From a virus: a DNA stretch of 23,120 bases. The notes below the pieces were generated by a model, which ran no database searches, had not been told where the DNA came from, and saw only the letters and a list, made by a program, of their open reading frames with translations. A program made the position numbers and the translations under genes. The stretch lies in IMG/VR virus record IMGVR_UViG_3300028190_000002, positions 1 through 23,120 of that record; one strand, given 5' to 3'. Of the stretch, positions 1 to 6,210 are shown piece after piece (position 1 is the stretch's first letter; every line of letters begins with the position of its first letter).

Positions 1-167
1 TTATATATGCTAAAATCTTGGGGAAACGATTCTTCAATGTTTGCAATCGCCAAAATGTTTTTCATATTCGAGATAGTCTCTAACTTATCTCCTGCTTTAA
101 CTCTAATACCCGAGTTAATGGTCGAGAAATTTTTAAAGATACTCCTCGTATTATCACTTATTTTCAT
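1..167 (-). CDS. gp45: Sliding clamp gp45, N-terminal fragment (runs off window)
   Basis: The reverse frame opens at ATG 167-165 and stays open to the window edge, giving about 55 residues. It begins MKISDNTRSI and contains ISNMKNILAIANIEESFP, which closely resembles the start of T4 gp45, the trimeric DNA polymerase clamp. In T4 gp45 also acts as the mobile enhancer of late transcription together with gp55, which is encoded in this window. The start overlaps the end of the DUF3310 gene by 14 nt, suggesting coupled translation. The C-terminal part lies outside the window, so integrity cannot be judged. Confidence 0.9.
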   Translation of the reverse strand, partial: MKISDNTRSIFKNFSTINSGIRVKAGDKLETISNMKNILAIANIEESFPQDFSIY

Positions 168-462
168 CACTGTTAGCCTCCTGTAGCTTTTTATCATGAA
201 CATATAACATCATTAATGCATAGTGTAAAACCTTCATTAAATCAGCTCGATCACAACCATTCTTTTTACCATATCGTTGTGCATACTTTAAGACATTCCC
301 TATGCAGAATCCCTCTCCATGACCACTATCGATTATAAACTCTGTAGCTTGAAACTTATCCAAACTATAGTGTTGGTTATATGTGTTATCGATATAAGAA
401 GAGAGCTCCGTTAGAAGCTCTTCCTCATTATATTTGTATTCGATCTTATTCCTTTTGAACAT
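154..462 (-). CDS. DUF3310-like small protein
   Basis: This 102-aa protein has the DUF3310 pattern: an HY pair at residues 31-32, a GN..KY..RYGKKNG block at about 54-69, and a DL.K..HYALMML helix at about 74-86. DUF3310 proteins are widespread in phages and have no firmly established function; a link to nucleotide metabolism has been suggested but is not shown by this sequence. It lies between the CobS-like gene and gp45 and overlaps gp45 by 14 nt. No Shine-Dalgarno sequence precedes its ATG; instead a TATAAT box lies 10 nt upstream. The family call is fairly sure, the role unknown. Confidence 0.75.
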   Translation of the reverse strand: MFKRNKIEYKYNEEELLTELSSYIDNTYNQHYSLDKFQATEFIIDSGHGEGFCIGNVLKYAQRYGKKNGCDRADLMKVLHYALMMLYVHDKKLQEANSDENK

Positions 463-472
463 TTATATAACT

Positions 473-478
473 ATTATA
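473..478 (-). promoter_or_regulatory. TATAAT box just upstream of the DUF3310 gene
   Basis: On the minus strand a perfect TATAAT followed by AGTTATATAA leads directly into the ATG at 462. No good TTGACA lies 16-18 bp upstream, so this may be an extended or activator-dependent -10 box or chance in AT-rich DNA. A short palindrome, CAAAC-AG-GTTTG (484-495), lies just upstream and could be an operator, but that is speculation. Confidence 0.35.
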
Positions 479-509
479 CATGGCAAACCTGTTTGTGAAT
501 AGATGCTTT

Positions 510-1808
510 TTATAATTCAACATCATTTTCGTCATCAGAAAGATCATCGTCGATGATCGGTGCATTAGGATCAAAATCTACTGCATTCAAGTCAACTCCA
601 GCATCAATCTTGGAGTAGAGATCAAGAATACTATTTCTAGTTTCTTCATCGAATCTTGAAATACACATTGAGATTGATTTGAGTTTGTCATCAAACATTC
701 TGAAAGCATTCACGATGTGAACCAAACGTCTAGTTGTTACAACATCGTCGATGGCACCCTCGTAATAAGTTTTTCTGATAATGTCTGCCCAGTCAACAAG
801 TTTTTTGCAAAACTCTTCATCAACTGCACCAGTCAATTCCATTTCTTTGTGAAGGATTTTGACCTCAGTTTTGATTGGTGGATATTCTTGCATCATTGTG
901 ATTGCAAATCTTTCCAACATGGCTTCGTTCATGATTTGAGTCCCGATGAACTTTCCATCTTCTGAACCTTGCCCTTTAGTGTTTGCAGTAGCAAGAACTG
1001 TAAATCCTGCTTTAGGAGTTACCCATTCACCAGTTTTCTTGATTAAGTATCCTTTACCCTCAAGAACTGATTGCATACACATGAGTTTGTTAGAACCCAA
1101 GTCAACTTCATCAAGAAGAAGGACTGCGCCTTTTCTCATTGCTTTGATCACTGGGCCTTCTCTGAAACAAATGTTTCCATTTATGAGAGTGTGTCCGCCC
1201 ATCAGATCATCTTCATCAGTTTCGATGGTGATGTTGACCCTGTAAAGTTCTCTTTTGAGAGCAGCACAAGTCTGTTCGACCATCAAAGTTTTACCATTAC
1301 CACTCAAACCAGTTACAAAAACTGGGAAGAAGATTTTGGATTTTATGATTTTTTTGACATCTTTGTAATGTCCAAATGGAACGTAGTTGACCATTTTCTC
1401 AGGAATAATTTTTACTCCCTCATCCAACAAGTTAACACTGGTTGCAGCTGCAACTGGCATATTCATTGGAGCTGCTGTAGCAGGAATTGCAACACCAGCA
1501 GGAACTTCTTGTTTAATAGGAATCGGCACTACCGTATCTCCACCTTGTGAGTAACCACCATTATAACCACCCAAAACTTGAGTAAGATTAAAGACAACAC
1601 CGTTGCCGTCAACTTCTTTTTCTTTGAATGGATATTTTGAACTTTTGATCCAGTAAGGAAGATAACCATCGGTCGCGTCCTTAATTTCTGATCTTGAAAA
1701 CGTTGTCTGATTAGGATAAGCACCTATCAGAATATCGAGAACTTCCGTCCTATCAGGCGATAGTGGAAAGTCTTTTCCGTTTACTAAGATTGTTTTTGTT
1801 TTTTTCAC
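510..1808 (-). CDS. cobS: CobS/MoxR-like AAA+ ATPase
   Basis: The 432-aa product is a MoxR/CobS-type AAA+ ATPase. Residues 1-130 form a poorly conserved N-terminal part with an Ala/Pro/Val-rich linker (about 90-125). The ATPase core has Walker A GLSGNGKT (167-174), Walker B AVLLLDEVD (about 228-236), a sensor-1 ATANT (273-277) and an arginine-finger-like LERF (298-301). The tail is acidic. CobS is the ATPase subunit of aerobic cobaltochelatase, and marine T4-like phages often carry such genes under that name. MoxR ATPases more generally pair with VWA proteins as chaperones, and a CobT-like VWA protein is encoded just upstream. No CobN is seen here, so a cobalamin role is not proven. The start is GTG at 1808, chosen because AGGAGA lies 4 nt upstream. 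A sigma70-type promoter precedes it. Confidence 0.85.
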   Translation of the reverse strand: MKKTKTILVNGKDFPLSPDRTEVLDILIGAYPNQTTFSRSEIKDATDGYLPYWIKSSKYPFKEKEVDGNGVVFNLTQVLGGYNGGYSQGGDTVVPIPIKQEVPAGVAIPATAAPMNMPVAAATSVNLLDEGVKIIPEKMVNYVPFGHYKDVKKIIKSKIFFPVFVTGLSGNGKTLMVEQTCAALKRELYRVNITIETDEDDLMGGHTLINGNICFREGPVIKAMRKGAVLLLDEVDLGSNKLMCMQSVLEGKGYLIKKTGEWVTPKAGFTVLATANTKGQGSEDGKFIGTQIMNEAMLERFAITMMQEYPPIKTEVKILHKEMELTGAVDEEFCKKLVDWADIIRKTYYEGAIDDVVTTRRLVHIVNAFRMFDDKLKSISMCISRFDEETRNSILDLYSKIDAGVDLNAVDFDPNAPIIDDDLSDDENDVEL

Positions 1809-1842
1809 GTGGTCTCCTCTATATCTCTCATCTTATATAGCT

Positions 1843-1872
1843 ATTATCTCAAATTGCTGGGGGCGCTGTCAA
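1843..1872 (-). promoter_or_regulatory. Sigma70-type early promoter for cobS-like gene (P1)
   Basis: Minus strand: TTGACA (1872-1867), 18-bp spacer starting GCGCCC, then GATAAT (1848-1843). The expected start of transcription near 1836 leaves a leader of about 28 nt holding the AGGAGA ribosome site. The -35 is preceded by AGGCC and lies only 5 nt past the stop codon of the upstream gene. The same extended motif recurs at 4660 and 4930. Confidence 0.8.
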
Positions 1873-1876
1873 GGCC

Positions 1877-2125
1877 TCATTTACATGGGAGCAGTTTTGC
1901 CCCAATTTTCTTTTGCTGTTTCGCATTCAATTTACCGCCATTATTAACCCAAATTCTAAATGCAAAACATTCGACCGCTTCCTCAGCGCATTTTGACTGT
2001 CTAGGACAATCATATCTCACGCAGGGAGAAGGGCCAACATCCATAACTGCATCGGCAAACTTGGAATAATTGCTGTTAAAAGAATGGTAATATGCGGGAT
2101 CAACCCTTAATGGTTCTCGCTTCAT
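1877..2125 (-). CDS. Cysteine-rich 82-aa hypothetical protein
   Basis: I do not recognise this 82-aa protein. Its centre holds four regularly spaced cysteines, C35-x4-C40-x5-C46-x6-C53, with a fifth at C81; such a cluster could bind zinc or an Fe-S centre, which is inference. The C-terminal third is basic (KQQKKIGAK). The start at 2125 is set by GGAGG 9 nt upstream and by a TAATG overlap with the stop codon of the 28-aa ORF before it, implying translational coupling. It sits between the CobT-like and CobS-like genes, so it may belong to the same functional module. It reads as a real gene, because its ribosome site, spacing and coupling are all good. Confidence 0.75.
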   Translation of the reverse strand: MKREPLRVDPAYYHSFNSNYSKFADAVMDVGPSPCVRYDCPRQSKCAEEAVECFAFRIWVNNGGKLNAKQQKKIGAKLLPCK

Positions 2126-2211
2126 TATGCCATACCTCCGTAATCGTCATTATTCACTATTATATAAATTAACATACCGATGATGAGCAAATAAAAAATT
2201 GTAGTCATCAT
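2125..2211 (-). CDS. 28-aa membrane microprotein between cobT-like and Cys4 genes
   Basis: A tiny ORF, MMTTIFYLLIIGMLIYIIV followed by NNDDYGGMA, fills the gap between the CobT-like gene and the 82-aa gene exactly. Its ATG overlaps the CobT stop (ATGA at 2208-2211) and its TAA overlaps the next ATG (TAATG at 2123-2127). Residues 4-19 form one hydrophobic helix followed by a polar, acidic tail, as in single-pass phage microproteins. A second ATG at 2208 would give 27 aa. No strong ribosome site is visible, so translation would depend on coupling to the CobT-like gene. The perfect fit at both ends is the main evidence that it is coding; function is unknown. Confidence 0.6.
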   Translation of the reverse strand: MMTTIFYLLIIGMLIYIIVNNDDYGGMA

Positions 2212-4628
2212 GCGATCTCTTTAATAAATTCGTTAGTCAAAAATCTTGAAGTAGTTTTTGATCTTTGGTTTCTTTTGAAAGCTGCCAACACTCTTACTTT
2301 TTTTGCATCGATGTATTCATCATCAAGTGCGTCTTCACCAGCTATTCCCAGTTTGTTAGCAGCAGTTAAGAACAGTTTGTTGTATCCGTGGATTTTAACA
2401 ACCTCACCGTCTTTTCTAATTCTTTTCCACATTGCTTTGTAGTCAAAGTATTCATCTGGCTTTCTTATGTAATAATAAAGGTTGTAGAGAGCACTTTTAC
2501 CACCAAGGCAAAAATATCCAGTCACACTTACACCAGTTTCTTCTGACAACCAGTGTAAAAGATTTTGTGTTTTCGAGAATTCTGAATGTTCAGTTGCTGT
2601 CTCGTAAGGATAAACTTTTCTAGAGTAAGGATCAATCAAATCTCTTTCGTATTTTGCACCCCATCTATCGCCAGTGTCTTTTTCTAGTAAATCTTTTTGA
2701 GAACTTCTATCTCTGCTCTCAGCATCATCCATTCTTAAAAGATCACTTTCATGAGAATACCCATCAGTGATTACAGTCAAAATTGATTTTTCGATTCCAT
2801 ATTCTCTATTGAACTCAGGAAGCATTTTTCTTAAAGCAAGTAATGTGTGATTTAATGGTGTTCCACCCAGTGAATATGAGTAAGGGGCCATTCTATCAGG
2901 AAGATCAATATACCCACCTTGATGCGGGTCAATGTATTCAAATCCGTCAAACCACTTGTTCCACTTGTCTATATGTTTGTAGAATTTTCTACCGTAACCA
3001 TGATCTGAAAAGTAATTGTTCCAAAGAGAAGACATGTTATCGAACATTTCTAAATATTCTTTTGGTCTCATCTTGTCGCTGAAAATTTCAACCAAACTTC
3101 CGCACTCTGAACCTGAGTTTTCTTCTTTATCGTCTCTTCTCAAACAATCTGAGAACAAATAAATTCTGAAAGGTATCTGAACTTTTCTGCAGAACTCAGC
3201 AAGAACAAATGCTTGTTCTAATAAATCTCCGACTTCTTTGTAAATTGAACCACTCCAATCCAGTAGGACGGTGATTCCGTGATTCTTACCATCAGGTAAG
3301 TAAGTAACTCTTTTGAAAACATCATCAACTATTTGATATTTTGCAAGTCTGTTCATGTCAAGTTCACCAGTTTTTGCGGTGAAAGCTTTCGCAGCTCTTT
3401 TTGCAGTCTGTTTCATTTCAAACTCTTTTGCCATGTGTGCAACGAGTTTTCTGTTTTTTGCTTGATGTCTTTTTCTAGTAAAGACTGCTCTTTCTTTACC
3501 TGTTTTTTTATCTGTATAACGATCTTCGTCAGTCCAAAATTTATGCCAGTCAGCAAGAACTCTTTTATAAGGATAAAGAACTGAATCTAGGTTTTTGTAA
3601 TCTTTGAATTTGTCAGTCAAGTTAATTTGTGTTCTGACTAATGGTTTTTCTTCTATGAATAATTCTTCATTGTTATGAGCATTGTGTTCTGTTATTGCTT
3701 CTCTTGCTCCAGTTTGATCATCATAGTCACCTGAGAATTTACCACCCTCTTGGCCACCGAGACCTTTTTGAGGATTATCAGATTCTTCATTACCGTCTTG
3801 ATCACCCTCACCATCAGCATCATCGTCAGTGTCAGAAGCTTCATCAGTAGATTCACCCTCTTCTTTAGGATCAGGAAGTTTATCTTCGTTTTCTTCGTCC
3901 CAAATGTCATCACTTACTGGACTACCAAATGAATCAACTTCTTCTTCGCCATCACCCTCTTCAGCTTCAACTTCCATAGATTCAAAATCATCTTCATCGA
4001 AATCAGGATCATCAGGGCCGGGAATATATGTCTGTGGGACTAAAGCTTCATCATGGTCACTTCTTTTTTCGTTATCTTTAGACCATTCATAAATTGCTTG
4101 AGAACATTCAACAACGTCGTTCCACGTGGAACAGTTTCTTGCCCAGTTTAAAAAATCGTGTTCTTCATCAGACCATTCAAGATGAATTTTTGATCCAACT
4201 TTGGTCTGTAAATTGATCTTATCAATTAGTGAAAGTTCTTTGAGATTTCTACCTTTAAGTCCGAAGAAATCTCTTCCCATTAAATCGTTGTAACCACCGT
4301 AGAAGGATTTTCTCAGGCCGGGATATTTGTTCTTGATTGCTTTTTCAATCCTAACATCCTCAATAACGTTGAGATACCCTTTAAGTGTTCTATTGTTTTC
4401 TAATGCATCATGTAGTCCCTCTGCTGGGGTATTCAATGCATGGCCAACTTCATGTCCCATAAAGAGATCATAAAGTGCGGGGGAGAGATCGTCCTTAAAA
4501 GTAGGACAACACAAAACTCTATTCTTTACGTCGAAATACGCAGTAGGAACCTTTTTATGAACGATGGTAAGATTTTCACTTGCCATCAATTTTGCAAGGT
4601 TGTCTTTTTGTGTTCTTATTTGATTCAT
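2208..4628 (-). CDS. cobT: CobT-like protein: HExxH metallopeptidase-like domain plus VWA domain
   Basis: The 806-aa product starts with a peptidase-like domain bearing HEVGH (59-63) and a downstream NVIEDVRIE (88-95) that could supply the third zinc ligand. Residues about 205-300 are a very acidic Asp/Glu linker. A C-terminal von Willebrand A domain has the MIDAS motif DWSGS (457-461), a later GGTP and VITDGYS. CobT subunits of cobaltochelatase share the acidic linker plus VWA layout and partner with CobS-type ATPases; the CobS-like gene lies downstream. The intact HExxH suggests protein handling or cleavage rather than only metal insertion, which is inference. No Shine-Dalgarno sequence is visible; the ATG lies 7 nt from a -10 box, so the mRNA may be leaderless. 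Confidence is high for the domains, low for the substrate. Confidence 0.85.
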   Translation of the reverse strand: MNQIRTQKDNLAKLMASENLTIVHKKVPTAYFDVKNRVLCCPTFKDDLSPALYDLFMGHEVGHALNTPAEGLHDALENNRTLKGYLNVIEDVRIEKAIKNKYPGLRKSFYGGYNDLMGRDFFGLKGRNLKELSLIDKINLQTKVGSKIHLEWSDEEHDFLNWARNCSTWNDVVECSQAIYEWSKDNEKRSDHDEALVPQTYIPGPDDPDFDEDDFESMEVEAEEGDGEEEVDSFGSPVSDDIWDEENEDKLPDPKEEGESTDEASDTDDDADGEGDQDGNEESDNPQKGLGGQEGGKFSGDYDDQTGAREAITEHNAHNNEELFIEEKPLVRTQINLTDKFKDYKNLDSVLYPYKRVLADWHKFWTDEDRYTDKKTGKERAVFTRKRHQAKNRKLVAHMAKEFEMKQTAKRAAKAFTAKTGELDMNRLAKYQIVDDVFKRVTYLPDGKNHGITVLLDWSGSIYKEVGDLLEQAFVLAEFCRKVQIPFRIYLFSDCLRRDDKEENSGSECGSLVEIFSDKMRPKEYLEMFDNMSSLWNNYFSDHGYGRKFYKHIDKWNKWFDGFEYIDPHQGGYIDLPDRMAPYSYSLGGTPLNHTLLALRKMLPEFNREYGIEKSILTVITDGYSHESDLLRMDDAESRDRSSQKDLLEKDTGDRWGAKYERDLIDPYSRKVYPYETATEHSEFSKTQNLLHWLSEETGVSVTGYFCLGGKSALYNLYYYIRKPDEYFDYKAMWKRIRKDGEVVKIHGYNKLFLTAANKLGIAGEDALDDEYIDAKKVRVLAAFKRNQRSKTTSRFLTNEFIKEIA

Positions 4629-4635
4629 TATGTAT

Positions 4636-4665
4636 ATGCTAACAGTTTGCCGTGGGCATTGTCAA
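4636..4665 (-). promoter_or_regulatory. Sigma70-type early promoter for cobT-like gene (P2)
   Basis: Minus strand: TTGACA (4665-4660), an 18-bp spacer starting ATGCCC, then TAGCAT (4641-4636), a weak -10 box. The expected start falls at about 4628-4630, on or next to the ATG. The -35 lies directly after the stop codon of the 71-aa gene. The upstream AGCC and the spacer GCCC...GC match P1 and P3. Confidence 0.65.
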
Positions 4666-4668
4666 GGC

Positions 4669-4884
4669 TTACCAAGGACAATCAGGTAGTTCTAAAAATC
4701 TTTTCTCGACCAGTTTATCGACAACAAAGTCTCTATCTGTCAAGGCAACCCTTTCATCAAAAGAGTCACAAAGTCCAGTAGTCATGATACCACCGTCCAA
4801 TTCTCTAAGAATTGAGCCAGTATTCATTTCTAATACGTCGTCGAGAATTCTATCTTTTGCAATTTCATTCATTAAATTTGACAT
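4669..4884 (-). CDS. 71-aa hypothetical protein, early
   Basis: I do not recognise this protein. The start at 4884 (MSNLMNEIAKDR) is preferred over an in-frame ATG at 4935, because GGAGA lies 5 nt upstream and because the longer version would begin inside the promoter. It is a small, acidic, probably soluble protein ending LELPDCPW, with no membrane segment. It has its own consensus early promoter and is followed immediately by the promoter of the CobT-like gene. Early expression and small size fit a host-takeover or regulatory role, but the sequence shows nothing specific. Confidence 0.65.
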   Translation of the reverse strand: MSNLMNEIAKDRILDDVLEMNTGSILRELDGGIMTTGLCDSFDERVALTDRDFVVDKLVEKRFLELPDCPW

Positions 4885-4905
4885 ATTTTCTCCATTTCTT
4901 ATACC

Positions 4906-4935
4906 ATTATAGTATAAAGCGGAGGGCACTGTCAA
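4906..4935 (-). promoter_or_regulatory. Consensus sigma70-type early promoter (P3)
   Basis: Minus strand: perfect TTGACA (4935-4930), 18-bp spacer starting GTGCCC, perfect TATAAT (4911-4906). The predicted start near 4899 gives a leader of about 15 nt containing GGAGA. This is the strongest promoter visible in the window. The -35 is flanked by AGGCC, part of a small GGCCT-CTC-AGGCC inverted repeat just after the end of the 2OG oxygenase gene. Confidence 0.85.
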
Positions 4936-4948
4936 GGCCTGAGAGGCC

Positions 4949-5641
4949 CTATTTGTTTGAAACTGAGGCTATTCCGGCTGGAATATTTTTTGGAGCGTCG
5001 GCGATCTTGGTTGAGATTTCATTCAGCTCGATGTTTTTGACTACACCATCTGGCAACATTCTCTCTTGATTGGTGGTGAACCAAAAAGCTACTGTGTAGC
5101 GGTAGTTTCTACGTATTTTAAACACACCATGAGGGATGTAGATTCCTTGGAATAGCAATCCACTTCCTGCTGCTGGTTTGACTTGTTGGCCGAATGGATA
5201 CTGCTCACACGGTGGAAAGTAGGTCTCACCACCTGAGTAATCGTCGTTTAGATACAGAATACAAGTCCATTCACGAGAAGGATTCTCGTCTACGTTATTT
5301 TCTTTGAATTCGTCGTTGGAATATGTGTCTAGATGTGGGTCTTGAAGACCACCCAAATGCCATCTAGCAATGCTTATCATTTCAGGCCAGACAACCTGAT
5401 CAGATATCTTCCTTATCTCACCAATAAGAGTGAAATACATTCTTTGAATGTCTTCACGAATCGCCCTATTGCTGATGTGAATATATCGAATACCCACATA
5501 ATCTTTTTCGCTACCAACGCTTTCTAGGTGTCTATGCTGTTGATACCACTGAATCAGCCCCTGTCGACGTTCCTCGGACAGAAGATTCTCCACCATCGTG
5601 TGTTTGTATACTTCGATGTTTGGCTGCTTGTCTTCTTTCAT
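4949..5641 (-). CDS. 2OG-Fe(II) oxygenase, prolyl-4-hydroxylase-like
   Basis: The 230-aa protein carries the double-stranded beta-helix signature of Fe(II)/2-oxoglutarate dioxygenases: HLD (H103, D105), the distal histidine in IPHGVFKI (H171), and an arginine in RYTVAFWF (R181) to bind 2-oxoglutarate. The block YLNDDYSGGETYFP (130-143) is typical of prolyl-4-hydroxylase-type enzymes. Substrates of phage members are unknown. The start is uncertain: ATG 5641 overlaps the deformylase gene by 110 nt, and the next ATG at 5596 still overlaps. Neither has a clear ribosome site, but residues 10-30 already look domain-like, so the overlap is probably real. Confidence 0.82.
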   Translation of the reverse strand: MKEDKQPNIEVYKHTMVENLLSEERRQGLIQWYQQHRHLESVGSEKDYVGIRYIHISNRAIREDIQRMYFTLIGEIRKISDQVVWPEMISIARWHLGGLQDPHLDTYSNDEFKENNVDENPSREWTCILYLNDDYSGGETYFPPCEQYPFGQQVKPAAGSGLLFQGIYIPHGVFKIRRNYRYTVAFWFTTNQERMLPDGVVKNIELNEISTKIADAPKNIPAGIASVSNK

Positions 5642-6143
5642 AATCTAATCGTTTTCTTCGTTCTTTTGGTCGTGCTTTTATAGCTCGTTCTATCTTTAAT
5701 TGTGACGCACGTTGGAGAAATAAAATACCATTAAGATGATCTATTTCATGTTGAGCACATCTTGCACCCATTCCATCCATCATTAATATCTGTTCTTCAC
5801 CACTGCTATCTGTGAATGTAAATTCAATGTTTTTTGGACGCTTTATCATTAAGTATATATCGGGGAATGAAAGGCAGCCTTCTCGCATCAACTCTGTTTC
5901 CTGAGATAGTCTCTTGATTTCGGGATTAAAGAATGCCATGGTTCCTTTATCAGCTGTTCTCATCACAAAAACCCTGTATGGTAAGCCTACTTGATTTGCG
6001 GATAAACCTAATCCACCCCATTTTTCAATAAGATCACCAAGATTCTTTTCTATTACTTTAGGGTCTTCAGGCGGATTATTAAAGTCGAACTCATCAGGTG
6101 GTGTTCGCAAAACCTTTGAAGCTTCTTCTACTAACTTATACAT
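5532..6143 (-). CDS. def: Peptide deformylase
   Basis: All three deformylase motifs are present: GLGLSANQ (44-51), EGCLS (88-92; C90 is the metal ligand) and HEIDH (132-136). The enzyme removes the N-formyl group from new proteins; T4-like marine phages and cyanophages often encode one. The body ends around residue 165, after which a basic stretch (KARPKERRKRLDYERR) and a Ser/Thr/Gly-rich tail follow. Residues from about 168 to 203 are read through the start of the 2OG oxygenase gene in another frame, so the tail is probably an overprinted addition. GGTAGG precedes the start, which follows the 18-aa ORF by 1 nt. Confidence 0.93.
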   Translation of the reverse strand: MYKLVEEASKVLRTPPDEFDFNNPPEDPKVIEKNLGDLIEKWGGLGLSANQVGLPYRVFVMRTADKGTMAFFNPEIKRLSQETELMREGCLSFPDIYLMIKRPKNIEFTFTDSSGEEQILMMDGMGARCAQHEIDHLNGILFLQRASQLKIERAIKARPKERRKRLDYERRQAAKHRSIQTHDGGESSVRGTSTGADSVVSTA

Positions 6144-6144
6144 C

Positions 6145-6201
6145 CTACCAAAACACTAGAAGGAAGACTATCAAATATACAACCAATACAAAAATATCCA
6201 T
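6145..6201 (-). CDS. 18-aa hydrophobic microprotein upstream of deformylase
   Basis: A minus-strand ORF encodes MDIFVLVVYLIVFLLVFW and stops with TAG one base before the deformylase ATG. It has one of the best ribosome sites in the window, AAAGGAGA 4 nt from the ATG, although the gap it fills is under 70 nt. The product would be almost entirely one transmembrane helix. Possible roles are a membrane peptide or a leader ORF coupling translation into the deformylase gene. No homology can be judged at this length, so it rests on ribosome site, spacing and composition. Confidence 0.55.
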   Translation of the reverse strand: MDIFVLVVYLIVFLLVFW

Positions 6202-6210
6202 GATTCTCCT

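Noticed and set aside
1071-1550. 159-aa plus-strand ORF opposite the CobS-like gene
   Set aside because: Lies entirely antisense to the conserved ATPase core; composition looks like reverse translation of that gene, with no promoter.
4669-4935. 88-aa version of the 71-aa early protein
   Set aside because: Its first 17 residues would be read through the -10 and -35 boxes of a consensus promoter; GGAGA supports the start at 4884.
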